Positions 1 through 9,004 of a DNA stretch of 64,000 bases are shown here, piece by piece. Under the pieces are notes generated by a model. That model made no database searches, had not been told where the DNA came from, and saw nothing but the letters and a program-made list of their open reading frames with translations. The stretch is from Candidatus Scybalomonas excrementigallinarum (GTDB lineage Bacteria > Bacillota > Clostridia > Lachnospirales > Lachnospiraceae), in contig DVIZ01000084.1 in the NCBI GenBank assembly GCA_018710905.1, positions 1 through 64,000 on the forward strand, read 5' to 3'. Position 1 is the stretch's first letter. Each line of letters opens with the position of its first letter. The translations under genes and the position numbers were made by a program.

Positions 1-160
1 CAATTGAATGTATTAGTTTGAATTTTGTACAGAATGAATAACAAGTATCTGAAATTTAGTGAGGAGAGAAGTAACATTATGGCTCAGAAAAGCTAGATTT
101 TATGCGACTTTCAGAGTTTCGCAAACGCCTAAGTATATTTTTAAAAAGTGAGGTGAATCG

Positions 161-655
161 ATGGATACTTCAAAGGAAAAAACATTACAAGGATTGTTAA
201 TGGAATTAGTCCATAATTATTTTTTAAAAGCTTATAATCAAATGGAGAAATATGCGCTTCATCCAGGGCAAGCAGCAGTCATAAAGGAAGTAGGTAAAAA
301 CGAGGGAATGAGCCAAAGAGAATTGGCAGATGCCCTTCATATCAAGCCACCAACCGTTGCAGTTAGTATTAAGCGAATGGAGAAGGGCGGATTTTTGGAG
401 AGAAAAGCGGATGAAAAAGATCAAAGAGTGACACGTATCTATTTGACCGATTATGGAAGAGAGATCTATGATGAACTGACGAAACTTTTTAAAGAGAATG
501 AAAAGGCATTGTTTCAAGGATTTGAAGAAGGAGAAATCTATCTTTTTAAAAGATTTTGTAAGCAGATCATTCAAAATATCCATGATACGATGCCAGAAGA
601 TGTAAAACAGCCAGAAATGCCTTTTGGTGAGTTATGTAGACATGAAAGAAAGTAA
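161..655 (+). CDS. MarR family transcriptional regulator
   Basis: This 164-residue protein has the size and winged helix-turn-helix pattern of MarR regulators. The recognition region reads GMSQRELADALHIKPPTVAVSIKRMEKGGFLERK (about residues 48-82), followed by the wing DQRVTRIYLTDYGR. The ATG at 161 follows the ribosome binding site GAGGTG. It lies 23 bp upstream of a two-gene ABC exporter on the same strand, an arrangement in which the MarR protein commonly represses its own operon until a toxic ligand binds. The ligand cannot be told from sequence. The 160 bp upstream of the gene contain no recognisable gene or clear operator. Family call is secure; role as exporter regulator is inferred from context. 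Confidence 0.92.
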   Translation: MDTSKEKTLQGLLMELVHNYFLKAYNQMEKYALHPGQAAVIKEVGKNEGMSQRELADALHIKPPTVAVSIKRMEKGGFLERKADEKDQRVTRIYLTDYGREIYDELTKLFKENEKALFQGFEEGEIYLFKRFCKQIIQNIHDTMPEDVKQPEMPFGELCRHERK

Positions 656-678
656 GAAAAGACAGAGGTGAAAAGGCG

Positions 679-2868
679 ATGCTGAAATTAGTAAAGTATC
701 TAAAAAAGTCAGCAGGAATTATAGTTGTAATTATTGCATTATTATTCTTGCAGGCTTATTGTGATTTATCGCTTCCAAGCTATACATCTGACATTATTAA
801 TGTTGGTATTCAGCAAGGAGGAATTGAAGATGCCGTTCCAAGTCAGATTCGCGATGAATCATTAAAACAGTTGTTTTTATTTATGACAACTGAGGAACAG
901 CAAGTAGTGCAAAAGCATTATGAACAAAAAGAAGATGGAATATGGAAATTAAAAGACGTTACGAAAGACGAACGTGAGGAATTAAATTCTATTTTCGCAC
1001 AGCCGATGATGATAGCCTTAACATTAAGTGCGGATTCAGAAGAGACAAAGCAGATGAAAGAGCAGATGCAACTTCCAGAAGGCGTAAGTATTTTGGATGC
1101 AATGATGCAGATGCCACAAGAACAGTTAGATCAGATGAAAAGTCAGATGGCAGAGCAGATAGAAGATATGCCAGAGATGATGGTAGATCAGGCTTCTGTT
1201 TCTTATGTGAAAGCAGAATATAAAGCGCAAGATATGGATTTGGACCAACTCCAAAGTCAGTACATGAAGATAACTGGAATTAAAATGGTGGCTATGGCCC
1301 TTATTATTATGGTGGCTTCCGTTAGTGTAGCTTTTCTTTCTTGCCGTGTAGCAGCAGGATTTGCAAGAGATGTGAGAGAAGATGTCTATAAAAAGGTTGT
1401 ATCTTTTTCCAATGCAGAATTTAATAAATTCTCAACAGCTTCTTTAATTACAAGAAGTACAAATGATGTTCAGCAAATTCAATTAGTTATGTCCATGATT
1501 TTCCGTATTGTACTTTATGCGCCAATTCTTGGAATCGGTGGTTTTATGAAAGTATTAAATACGAATACTTCTATGGCTTGGATTATTGGAGTAGCTGTCG
1601 GTTCTATTTTACTCGTTGTACTTGTTTTATTTGCAGTTGCAATGCCAAGATTTAAAAAATTGCAGACATTGATCGATAGAATGAACTTAGTAACGAGAGA
1701 AATTTTAACAGGTCTTTCTGTTATTCGTGCATTTAGTACAGAAAAACATGAAGAAAAACGTTTTGAAGATGCAAACCAAACGCTTACAAAAACAAACTTA
1801 TTTGTTAACCGTTGTATGACATTTATGATGCCAACCATGATGTTAATTATGAACTTAATTACATTATTAATCGTTTATGTAGGAGCACATAGCATTGATG
1901 ATGGATTAATGCAGGTCGGTGATATGATGGCATTTATTCAGTATACAATGCAAATTATTATGTCATTCTTAATGCTTACTATGATGTCTATTATGCTTCC
2001 AAGAGCGAGTGTTTCTGGTAACCGTATTAGCGAAGTTCTTCATACTTCCCTTACTATTCATGATCCAGAAAAAGATAAGATTCAAGAACAATCAAAAGAA
2101 AGCAGTGTGGAATTTAAACATGTATCTTTTGCTTATCCAGGAGCTTCTGAAAACGTATTAACGGATTTGAATTTCGTGGCAAAACATGGAGAAACAACTG
2201 CGATTATTGGTAGCACAGGTAGTGGTAAATCAACACTCGTTAATTTGATTCCTCGTTTCTTTGATGTAACAGAAGGGCAAGTCCTTGTAAACGGTGTGGA
2301 TGTTCGTGATATGAAACAGCATGAACTTCGTGATAAATTAGGATATGTACCACAAAAAGGAGTGTTATTCTCAGGAACGATTGACTCAAACCTTCGTTAT
2401 GGTTGTGAAAATGCTTCCAAAGAAACCATTGAAAAAGCAGCGGAAATTGCACAGGCAACTGAATTTATTTCTGCTAAGACAGAAGGTTTTGATTCTCCAA
2501 TTGCACAAGGTGGTACGAATGTTTCTGGTGGACAAAAGCAAAGACTTTCTATTGCAAGAGCGATTGCAAAGAATCCAGAAATTTATATTTTTGATGATAG
2601 TTTTTCTGCTCTTGACTATAAAACAGATGTTGTATTACGTCAGGCATTAAAACAAGAAACAAAAGATGCCGTAACGATTATTGTTGCTCAGCGTATTAGT
2701 ACTATTTTACATGCAGAACAGATTCTTGTATTAGATGAAGGTCGCATTGTTGGAAAAGGTACTCATGAAGAATTAATGAAAACTTGTGATGTATATCGTC
2801 AAATTGCGATGTCACAGCTTTCAGAAAAAGAGTTAGGACTTGGAAAGGAGGCAGGAGATCATGAGTGA
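679..2868 (+). CDS. ABC exporter subunit A (ABC transmembrane + ATPase fusion, degenerate ATP site)
   Basis: A 729-residue half-transporter with an N-terminal membrane domain and a C-terminal ATPase. Walker A is GSTGSGKST (residues 511-519) and the signature VSGGQKQR begins near 615. Walker B ends in FDD, with Asp640 where the catalytic Glu is normally found, and the switch His is Gln671 (AQRIST). These substitutions are the hallmark of the non-catalytic site in heterodimeric exporters, and the partner downstream has the complementary pattern. Between the first and second membrane helices is an unusually long hydrophilic insertion (about residues 35-195) rich in Met, Gln and Glu, predicted to lie outside the membrane. 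Probable multidrug or peptide export; substrate unknown. It overlaps the next gene by 8 bp. Confidence 0.93.
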   Translation: MLKLVKYLKKSAGIIVVIIALLFLQAYCDLSLPSYTSDIINVGIQQGGIEDAVPSQIRDESLKQLFLFMTTEEQQVVQKHYEQKEDGIWKLKDVTKDEREELNSIFAQPMMIALTLSADSEETKQMKEQMQLPEGVSILDAMMQMPQEQLDQMKSQMAEQIEDMPEMMVDQASVSYVKAEYKAQDMDLDQLQSQYMKITGIKMVAMALIIMVASVSVAFLSCRVAAGFARDVREDVYKKVVSFSNAEFNKFSTASLITRSTNDVQQIQLVMSMIFRIVLYAPILGIGGFMKVLNTNTSMAWIIGVAVGSILLVVLVLFAVAMPRFKKLQTLIDRMNLVTREILTGLSVIRAFSTEKHEEKRFEDANQTLTKTNLFVNRCMTFMMPTMMLIMNLITLLIVYVGAHSIDDGLMQVGDMMAFIQYTMQIIMSFLMLTMMSIMLPRASVSGNRISEVLHTSLTIHDPEKDKIQEQSKESSVEFKHVSFAYPGASENVLTDLNFVAKHGETTAIIGSTGSGKSTLVNLIPRFFDVTEGQVLVNGVDVRDMKQHELRDKLGYVPQKGVLFSGTIDSNLRYGCENASKETIEKAAEIAQATEFISAKTEGFDSPIAQGGTNVSGGQKQRLSIARAIAKNPEIYIFDDSFSALDYKTDVVLRQALKQETKDAVTIIVAQRISTILHAEQILVLDEGRIVGKGTHEELMKTCDVYRQIAMSQLSEKELGLGKEAGDHE

Positions 2869-4696
2869 TGCACCAAGAAAAGGTCCGATGGGACGTGGGC
2901 AGATGGGAGCTGGAGAAAAGGCGAAAGACTTTAAAGGCTCCATTGGAAAATTATTGAAATTCATGGGAAAATATAAAATCCGTTTTGTTATCATGATCTG
3001 TTTTGCCATTTTAGGAACAATCTTTAATATTATCGGACCAGATATTTTAGGAAATGCAACGACGGAATTATTTGAAGGACTTGTAGCAAAAATTCAAGGA
3101 ACAGGTGGCATTAATTATGATAAAATCGTTCAGATCTTGCTCACTTTATTAGGACTCTATGTGATGAGTGCCTGTTTCTCCTTTATTCAAGGTTTTGTTA
3201 TGACAGGAATTTCTAATGATATTTCTTATAGTTTAAGAAGAGATATTTCTATTAAAATCAATAAAATGCCGATGAAGTATTTTGAAAGCCGTACGGTTGG
3301 TGAAGTATTATCTCGTGTTACAAACGATGTGGATACGTTACAGATGAGTTTAAACCAAAGTGTGACACAGCTTATTACTTCTACAGCAACGATTATCGGT
3401 GTATTCATTATGATGCTTCGTATCAATGTATGGATGACACTCTGTGCCTTATTGATTTTACCAATTTCTGCTGGACTCATTGGAGTCGTTATGAAACACT
3501 CTCAAAAATATTTTAGACAGCAACAGAAATTTTTAGGAGAAGTGAATGGGCAAGTAGAAGAAGTATATTCTGGACATAACATCGTTAAAGTATTCAATAA
3601 AGAACAGTCCGTTGTAGAAGACTTTGAAACGATAAATGCGAAGTTATATGATTCCGCATGGAAATCACAGTTTTTCTCAGGGATGATGATGCCAATTATG
3701 GCATTCGTTGGAAACTTAGGATATGTTATGGTTGCTATTTTAGGTGGTTATTTAGTTATGCAAGGAAAATTAGAAGTTGGTAAAATTCAATCCTTCTTCC
3801 AATATATTCGTAACTTTACAATGCCAATTCAACAGATCGCACAAGTTGGAAATATGCTTCAATCAACAGCAGCGGCAGCAGAGCGTGTTTTTGAATTTCT
3901 TGCAGAAGAAGAAGATCAGATAGTGGAAAATCCAGTATCCATTGATGGTTTAGAAGGAAATGTAACATTTGAACATGTAAAATTTGGTTACAATCCAGAT
4001 AAAACGATTATTAAAGATTTCTCAGCAAGTGTAAAAGAAGGTCAAAAGGTTGCTATCGTAGGACCAACAGGTGCAGGTAAGACAACGATGATCAAGTTAT
4101 TAATGCGTTTTTATGATGTAAATGAAGGAAGCATTAAAGTCGATGGTCATGATCTTCGTGACTTCAATCGTTCTGAACTTCGTGAAATGTTTGGTATGGT
4201 ACTTCAAGATACATGGCTTTATAACGGCAGCATTATGGAAAATATTCGTTATGGACGTTTAGATGCCACGGATGAAGAAGTAATGGAAGCCGCAAAGGCC
4301 GCTCGTGCAGAGCATTTTATCTTAACACAGCCAGATGGTTATAATACAATCTTAGATGAAGAAACAAGTAATATTTCTCAAGGTCAAAAACAGCTTCTTA
4401 CCATTGCAAGAGCGATTTTGGCAGATCCTAAGATTTTAATTCTCGATGAGGCAACAAGTTCTGTTGATACTCGTACAGAAGTTGAAATTCAAAAGGCGAT
4501 GGATCACTTAATGAAAGGAAGAACAAGTTTCGTTATTGCCCATCGTTTATCAACCATTCGTGATGCTGATTTAATTCTTGTTATGAAAGATGGCGACATC
4601 ATCGAACAAGGTACTCATGATGAGTTATTAGCACAAGGCGGATTCTATGAGAAATTATATAATAGCCAATTTGAAGAAGGCGAAGAAAGCGCATAA
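2861..4696 (+). CDS. ABC exporter subunit B (ABC transmembrane + ATPase fusion, catalytic site)
   Basis: A 611-residue half-transporter that should pair with the preceding subunit. I chose the ATG at 2861, behind AAAGGAGG at 2844-2851, over an upstream TTG. Six membrane helices precede the ATPase. Walker A is GPTGAGKTT (about 401-409), Walker B retains the catalytic Glu530 (ILDEATSSVD) and the switch His561 is present (IAHRLST). The signature is ISQGQ (505-509) instead of LSGGQ. Thus the active site (this Walker A/B plus subunit A signature) is intact while the other site is degenerate in both halves, as in heterodimeric multidrug exporters of the LmrCD/BmrCD type. The N terminus is glycine-rich and cytoplasmic. 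A terminator follows at 4723. Confidence 0.94.
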   Translation: MSDAPRKGPMGRGQMGAGEKAKDFKGSIGKLLKFMGKYKIRFVIMICFAILGTIFNIIGPDILGNATTELFEGLVAKIQGTGGINYDKIVQILLTLLGLYVMSACFSFIQGFVMTGISNDISYSLRRDISIKINKMPMKYFESRTVGEVLSRVTNDVDTLQMSLNQSVTQLITSTATIIGVFIMMLRINVWMTLCALLILPISAGLIGVVMKHSQKYFRQQQKFLGEVNGQVEEVYSGHNIVKVFNKEQSVVEDFETINAKLYDSAWKSQFFSGMMMPIMAFVGNLGYVMVAILGGYLVMQGKLEVGKIQSFFQYIRNFTMPIQQIAQVGNMLQSTAAAAERVFEFLAEEEDQIVENPVSIDGLEGNVTFEHVKFGYNPDKTIIKDFSASVKEGQKVAIVGPTGAGKTTMIKLLMRFYDVNEGSIKVDGHDLRDFNRSELREMFGMVLQDTWLYNGSIMENIRYGRLDATDEEVMEAAKAARAEHFILTQPDGYNTILDEETSNISQGQKQLLTIARAILADPKILILDEATSSVDTRTEVEIQKAMDHLMKGRTSFVIAHRLSTIRDADLILVMKDGDIIEQGTHDELLAQGGFYEKLYNSQFEEGEESA

Positions 4697-4722
4697 AGAA
4701 AAAGAATCCATAAAAATGATGG

Positions 4723-4755
4723 AAAAAGCTATTGCATTTTTGCAGTAGCTTTTTC
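4723..4755 (+). terminator. Rho-independent terminator after ABC exporter operon
   Basis: The arms AAAAAGCTATTGC (4723-4735) and GCAGTAGCTTTTT (4742-4754) form a 13-bp stem with one G-U pair and a short loop, ending in a T run. It closes the MarR-ABC operon before the riboflavin promoter. Confidence 0.9.
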
Positions 4756-4819
4756 TATTATAAAAAACTCATCGTATATTAGTAGTAGCATGAAAATAAA
4801 TAAAATATAGGAAAACAGA

Positions 4820-4848
4820 TTGACAAATAGAAAAAATAGCATTATAAT
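4820..4848 (+). promoter_or_regulatory. Sigma-A promoter of the riboflavin operon
   Basis: A perfect -35 TTGACA (4820-4825) and perfect -10 TATAAT (4843-4848) are separated by 17 bp. Transcription would start near 4855, just before the FMN aptamer. Confidence 0.9.
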
Positions 4849-4867
4849 ACAAAACAATTGAATAAAC

Positions 4868-4978
4868 ATCTTCAGGGCAGGGTGAGATTCCCGACCGGCG
4901 GTAAAGTCCGCGAGCGCTTAAGCGTATGATTTGGTGAAATTCCAAAACCGACAGTAAAGTCTGGATGAGAGAAGAGAA
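4868..4978 (+). promoter_or_regulatory. FMN riboswitch (RFN element)
   Basis: The conserved RFN blocks are present in order: AGGGCAGGGTGAGATTCCCG, ACCGGCGGTAAAGTCCGCGA, the variable arm around AGCGCTTAAGCG, TTGGTGAAATTCCAAAACCG, ACAGTAAAGTCTGGATGAGA and the closing GAAGAG. This aptamer binds flavin mononucleotide; in Firmicutes ligand binding promotes premature termination upstream of riboflavin biosynthesis genes. Two terminator hairpins lie downstream (5080 and 5217), so control by transcription attenuation is expected. The gene order ribD-ribE-ribBA-ribH downstream fits perfectly. Confidence 0.98.
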
Positions 4979-5079
4979 AAATCAATTATCGTTGTTTTAA
5001 CAGAAATCAATTTTATTGTTTTGATATGAATTTGATGACAGGTAAAAGTAGATAATTGAAATTAAAAGGAAATAAGTAG

Positions 5080-5116
5080 CTCTGAAATGATTTCATTTTC
5101 ATTTCGGAGTTTTTTT
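5080..5116 (+). terminator. First terminator of the FMN riboswitch expression platform
   Basis: The arms CTCTGAAATGA (5080-5090) and TCATTTCGGAG (5099-5109) make an 11-bp stem with one G-U pair, followed by seven T. It sits about 100 nt after the aptamer, before the first rib gene, so it is the likely FMN-dependent terminator. Confidence 0.85.
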
Positions 5117-5216
5117 GTTTATGTGAAGGCAACAATAGAAAAACGATACGTTATCCTTTGAAAGAATGTTGAATCAAAAAAGTTAAAAAAATAACTAGGA
5201 ATCAACAAGAAGTAAG

Positions 5217-5272
5217 TCCCTGAATGAAAACAAAGTAGGAAGAGAATATTTTGTTTTTTCAGGGATTTTTTT
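5217..5272 (+). terminator. Second terminator-like hairpin upstream of ribD
   Basis: TCCCTGAA (5217-5224) pairs with TTCAGGGA (5258-5265), extended by partially complementary A-rich and T-rich stretches inside the hairpin, and is followed by a run of seven T. It lies between the first terminator and the ribD ribosome binding site. It may be a backup terminator or an alternative part of the riboswitch platform. Confidence 0.65.
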
Positions 5273-5310
5273 ATGTGCAAACAGTATCTAAAATAAAGGA
5301 GGAAATTATT

Positions 5311-6447
5311 GTGGAACAAGAGGAAAACTATATGAAATATGCACTTGAATTGGCGAAAAAGGGGATGGGATATGTGAATCCGAATCCTTTAGTTGGAGCC
5401 GTTCTTGTAAAAGAAAATCAGATTATAGGAGAAGGATATCATAAAGAATTTGGCGGATTCCATGCAGAACGAGAAGCCTTTCAAAATACAAGAGAATCAG
5501 CAGATGGAGCTACCCTTTATGTTACATTAGAACCTTGTTGTCACTATGGGAAAACACCTCCTTGCACTGATATCATTATAGAAAGTGGGGTGAGTAAAGT
5601 TGTCATTGGATGTAGTGATCCAAATCCAAAGGTAGCAGGAGAAGGAATCCAAACGCTGAAAGAACATGGAATTGAAGTTCAGGTTGGAGTGCTAAGAAAA
5701 GAGTGTGAAGAGTTAAATCGTATCTTTTTTCATTACATAAAAACAAAAACGCCTTATGTTTTAATGAAATATGCTATGACATTAGATGGGAAAATAGCAA
5801 CGGTCATTGGACAATCGAAATGGATTACAGGTGAGAAGGCAAGAGAAGAAGTACAAAGAACAAGACATCAGTATTCAGCCATTATGGTAGGAATTGGAAC
5901 GGTGATAAAAGATGATCCAAGTTTGACTTGTCGTATTCCAAATGGGAGAAATCCAATCCGAATTATTTGTGATACCAATTTAAAAATCCCTCTTCACTCA
6001 AAGGTTGTACAAACGGCAAAGGAAGTGGAGACATGGATTGCCACTTGTAAACAGGAAAAAAACAGAGAAAAAGAAAAATTATTAAAAGAAGCGGGATGTA
6101 CTTTACTTTCTTTTTCGCCGAGAAAACAAGAAAAAGAGGGAGAAAATAAAATGGCAATTCCATTAAAAGAATTAATGAAAGAATTAGGAAAAAGAGGGGT
6201 GGATAGTGTATTACTAGAAGGTGGGGCAGAATTAAATGCCAGCGCATTAAAAGAGGGAGTTGTAAATCGAGTGCAGGCGTATATTGCACCAACTCTATTT
6301 GGTGGAAAGGAAGGAAAGACACCAATTGGAGGAAGGGGAGTATTTCAAGTAGAACAAGGAATTCATTTAAAAGAGGTGACAATGAAAAAGATAGGAAATG
6401 ATTATGTCATAGAAGGGGAGGTGGAATCTTGTTTACAGGAATCATAG
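5311..6447 (+). CDS. ribD: Bifunctional riboflavin biosynthesis deaminase/reductase RibD
   Basis: RibD deaminates the pyrimidine produced from GTP by cyclohydrolase II and then reduces its ribose side chain. The N-terminal deaminase domain shows the zinc and catalytic motifs FHAERE and PCCHYGKTPPC, and the C-terminal reductase starts near KTPYVLMKYAMTLDGKIA. About 378 residues, normal for the family. The GTG at 5311 is chosen because AAAGGAGG (5296-5303) sits 7 nt before it; the reading frame is open further upstream but only through the second terminator. First gene of the FMN-riboswitch operon; its 3' end overlaps ribE by 19 bp. Confidence 0.97.
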   Translation: MEQEENYMKYALELAKKGMGYVNPNPLVGAVLVKENQIIGEGYHKEFGGFHAEREAFQNTRESADGATLYVTLEPCCHYGKTPPCTDIIIESGVSKVVIGCSDPNPKVAGEGIQTLKEHGIEVQVGVLRKECEELNRIFFHYIKTKTPYVLMKYAMTLDGKIATVIGQSKWITGEKAREEVQRTRHQYSAIMVGIGTVIKDDPSLTCRIPNGRNPIRIICDTNLKIPLHSKVVQTAKEVETWIATCKQEKNREKEKLLKEAGCTLLSFSPRKQEKEGENKMAIPLKELMKELGKRGVDSVLLEGGAELNASALKEGVVNRVQAYIAPTLFGGKEGKTPIGGRGVFQVEQGIHLKEVTMKKIGNDYVIEGEVESCLQES

Positions 6448-7070
6448 AAGAAAGAGGAATCTTACAAGAGATACAAAGAAGTGTAAACTGTGCGAAGATA
6501 ACGATACAAGCAAAAAAAGTGTTAGAAGAAATACAATTAGGAGATAGTATTGCTGTCAACGGCATTTGTTTAACAGTTACGAGTTTTACAAAAGATATTT
6601 TTACCGCAGATGTTATGCCAGAAACATGGAGGAGGTGTTCTATTAGCCAGTTGAGCAAGGGACAGCTTGTCAATTTAGAAAGAGCTATGCCCATGAATGG
6701 AAGATTTGGAGGACATATTGTGTCGGGACATATTGATGGTATCGGGAAAATTCAAGGAATGAAGCGAGAAGAAAATGCGGTGTTATATGAAATTTTGGCA
6801 GAAGAAAAAATATTGCGATATGTGATAGAGAAAGGCTCCATTGCAATCGATGGCATCAGTTTAACTGTGACGAATGTGACAGATAAAAGTTTCTCTGTAT
6901 CCGTTATTCCACATACGGTTCAAAATACAAATTTAAAAGAAAGAAAAAAAGGGGAATTTGTCAATTTAGAAGCAGACTGTATCGGAAAATATGTATCAAA
7001 ATTTTTAGATGTAACAAAAAAGGAAGAAACGATTACAGAGAACTTTTTAATGGAACATGGTTTTTTATAA
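6429..7070 (+). CDS. ribE: Riboflavin synthase, alpha subunit
   Basis: Riboflavin synthase dismutates two molecules of 6,7-dimethyl-8-ribityllumazine to riboflavin and the pyrimidine precursor. The 213-residue protein begins with the canonical MFTGIIEE and consists of two homologous lumazine-binding barrels: the first holds GDSIAVNGICLTV and GGHIVSGHIDG, the second GSIAIDGISLTV. The start is a TTG at 6429 behind GGGGAGGTGG, inside the end of ribD, which suggests translational coupling. The C-terminal helix expected for trimer formation is present. Second gene of the FMN-controlled operon. Some schemes call this gene ribC. Confidence 0.97.
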   Translation: MFTGIIEERGILQEIQRSVNCAKITIQAKKVLEEIQLGDSIAVNGICLTVTSFTKDIFTADVMPETWRRCSISQLSKGQLVNLERAMPMNGRFGGHIVSGHIDGIGKIQGMKREENAVLYEILAEEKILRYVIEKGSIAIDGISLTVTNVTDKSFSVSVIPHTVQNTNLKERKKGEFVNLEADCIGKYVSKFLDVTKKEETITENFLMEHGFL

Positions 7071-7096
7071 ATATTAAAAAGAAAGGATGACCTATT

Positions 7097-8299
7097 ATGG
7101 AATTTAATACAGTAGAAGAGGCATTAGAGGAATTAAGACAAGGAAAGATTATTTTAGTAACCGATGATGAAGAACGAGAAAATGAAGGAGATTTTATTTG
7201 CGCTGCAGAGTTTGCAACGACAGAAAATGTGAATTTTATGGCGACCTATGGAAGAGGACTGATTTGTATGCCAATGAGTGAATCTCTTGGAAAAGAACTT
7301 CAGTTGCCACAAATGGTAACAACGAATACCGACTCTCATGAGACTGCATTTACCGTTTCGATTGATTTTATCGATACGACCACGGGAATTTCAGCTGAGG
7401 AAAGAGGATTGACTGCAAGAAAATGTGTAGAAGCAGGTATAAAACCAGAACAGTTTCGAAGACCAGGGCATATGTTTCCATTGATTGCTAAGAAAAATGG
7501 AGTGTTAGAACGAAATGGACATACAGAAGCAACCGTCGATCTGATGCGTCTTGCTGGATTAAAAGAATGTGGGCTTTGTTGTGAAATCATGAGAGATGAT
7601 GGAACCATGATGAGAACAAGTGAATTGATGAAATTAGCCCAACAATTTCAAATAAAAATGATAACCATTCAAGCGATTCAAAAGTATCGAAAAGTAAAGG
7701 AAAAGCTTGTAGAGCGTTCTGCAGTCATTCAACTGCCAACGAAATATGGTATATTCAAAGCCTATGGATATGTGAATGTATTAAATGGAGAGCATCATAT
7801 GGCATTAGTAAAAGGGGAAATTGGAGATGGAAAAGAGGTGTTATGTCGTGTTCATTCCGAATGTTTAACGGGGGATGTGTTTGGATCTTCTCGTTGTGAC
7901 TGTGGAGAACAATTACAAATGGCATTGCAACAGATAGAACAAGAAGGAAGAGGAATCCTTTTATATATGCGACAAGAGGGAAGGGGCATTGGTTTAATTA
8001 ATAAATTAAAAGCGTATGAATTACAAGAAAAGGGTATGGATACGTTAGATGCTAATTTGGCTTTGGGATTCCAAGGGGATTTAAGAGAATATTACATAGG
8101 AAGTCAGATTTTAAAAGATCTTGGGGTGAAAACATTAAGACTTTTAACAAATAATCCAGATAAAGTATATCAGTTAGAGGATTATGGGATGGAGATTGTG
8201 GAGCGAGTTCCCATTGAAGTAAAAGCAAATCCTTACGATCGATTTTATTTAAAGACAAAAAAGAATCGAATGGGACATATCTTTCAATATGAATTTTAA
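7097..8299 (+). CDS. ribBA: Bifunctional 3,4-dihydroxy-2-butanone-4-phosphate synthase / GTP cyclohydrolase II
   Basis: This 400-residue fusion supplies both entry branches of riboflavin synthesis. The N-terminal half (about 1-200) is the RibB domain, with the acidic [11 protein letters not shown] motif that binds Mg2+ and ribulose 5-phosphate, and RPGHMFPL. The C-terminal half (about 205-400) is GTP cyclohydrolase II, with [21 protein letters not shown] carrying the three zinc cysteines and RQEGRGIGL near the active site. The start ATG follows AAAGGATG. It lies 26 bp after ribE. Both halves look catalytically intact. Confidence 0.98.
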   Translation: MEFNTVEEALEELRQGKIILVTDDEERENEGDFICAAEFATTENVNFMATYGRGLICMPMSESLGKELQLPQMVTTNTDSHETAFTVSIDFIDTTTGISAEERGLTARKCVEAGIKPEQFRRPGHMFPLIAKKNGVLERNGHTEATVDLMRLAGLKECGLCCEIMRDDGTMMRTSELMKLAQQFQIKMITIQAIQKYRKVKEKLVERSAVIQLPTKYGIFKAYGYVNVLNGEHHMALVKGEIGDGKEVLCRVHSECLTGDVFGSSRCDCGEQLQMALQQIEQEGRGILLYMRQEGRGIGLINKLKAYELQEKGMDTLDANLALGFQGDLREYYIGSQILKDLGVKTLRLLTNNPDKVYQLEDYGMEIVERVPIEVKANPYDRFYLKTKKNRMGHIFQYEF

Positions 8300-8330
8300 A
8301 AAGATGGATATGTCTATTGATAAATTAAAG

Positions 8331-8381
8331 GGATTTTCAAATAAGTTTTGTAATAGTCGTTATAGTTTTTCATGAAAATCC
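8331..8381 (+). other. Stem-loop in the ribBA-ribH gap
   Basis: GGATTTTCA (8331-8339) and TGAAAATCC (8373-8381) form a perfect 9-bp stem around an AT-rich 33-nt loop in the 122-bp gap between ribBA and ribH. There is no T run, so it is not a terminator. It may affect mRNA processing or ribH expression; this is speculative. Confidence 0.4.
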
Positions 8382-8421
8382 ACATGGACGAAAAATAAAA
8401 TAAAAAGAATGGAGAAAAAAT

Positions 8422-8889
8422 ATGAATATTTTAGAAGGAAACTTAATAGCCAGTGAAATAAAAGTAGGAATTGTAGCAGGAAGATTTAATGAATTTATTA
8501 CTTCAAAATTGATTTCAGGGGCAGTGGATGGATTAAAAAGACATGGAGTAGAAGAAAATATGATTGATTTAGCATGGGTTCCCGGAGCGTTTGAAATTCC
8601 TGTTATTGCATCAAAGATGGCAAAAAGTAAAAAATATGATGCAGTTATTTGTTTAGGGGCGGTTATTCGAGGAAGTACAAGTCATTATGATTATGTATGC
8701 AATGAAGTGTCAAAAGGAATTGCTCATGTATCGTTGGAAACAGGAGTTCCAGTGATGTTTGGAATTTTAACAACAGAAAATATTGAGCAAGCCATTGAAC
8801 GGGCTGGAACAAAGGCAGGAAATAAAGGATTTGAATGTGCAGAAGGAGCCATTGAAATGGTAAATTTAATAAAATGCCTGGAATCATAA
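8422..8889 (+). CDS. ribH: 6,7-dimethyl-8-ribityllumazine synthase
   Basis: RibH condenses the pyrimidine from RibD with dihydroxybutanone phosphate to give the lumazine used by riboflavin synthase. At 155 residues it has the expected length and motifs: [11 protein letters not shown] (substrate pocket), VPGAFEIP, and [18 protein letters not shown] with the catalytic His. It forms icosahedral shells or pentamers in other species. It is the last rib gene, 122 bp after ribBA; the gap contains a hairpin. The start ATG follows GGAG with ordinary spacing. Confidence 0.98.
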   Translation: MNILEGNLIASEIKVGIVAGRFNEFITSKLISGAVDGLKRHGVEENMIDLAWVPGAFEIPVIASKMAKSKKYDAVICLGAVIRGSTSHYDYVCNEVSKGIAHVSLETGVPVMFGILTTENIEQAIERAGTKAGNKGFECAEGAIEMVNLIKCLES

Positions 8890-9004
8890 GAGAGAAAGAA
8901 GTAGAAAAAGAGAAATTGATAAAAAAGAGCAATTAATTTTCCATTCCCATGATAAAATAAAATAGAACATAGAGATCACCATAAGAAAAAAGGAAGGGAA
9001 GATT

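Noticed and set aside
79-96. Tiny frame ATG GCT CAG AAA AGC TAG upstream of MarR
   Set aside because: A GAGGAG motif precedes it but spacing is about 12 nt, there is no promoter or terminator around it, and it encodes only five residues.
224-583. 119-codon frame opposite the MarR gene
   Set aside because: It is a shadow of a clearly recognised gene; no ribosome binding site and composition rich in Phe/Ile/Leu typical of antisense AT-rich frames.
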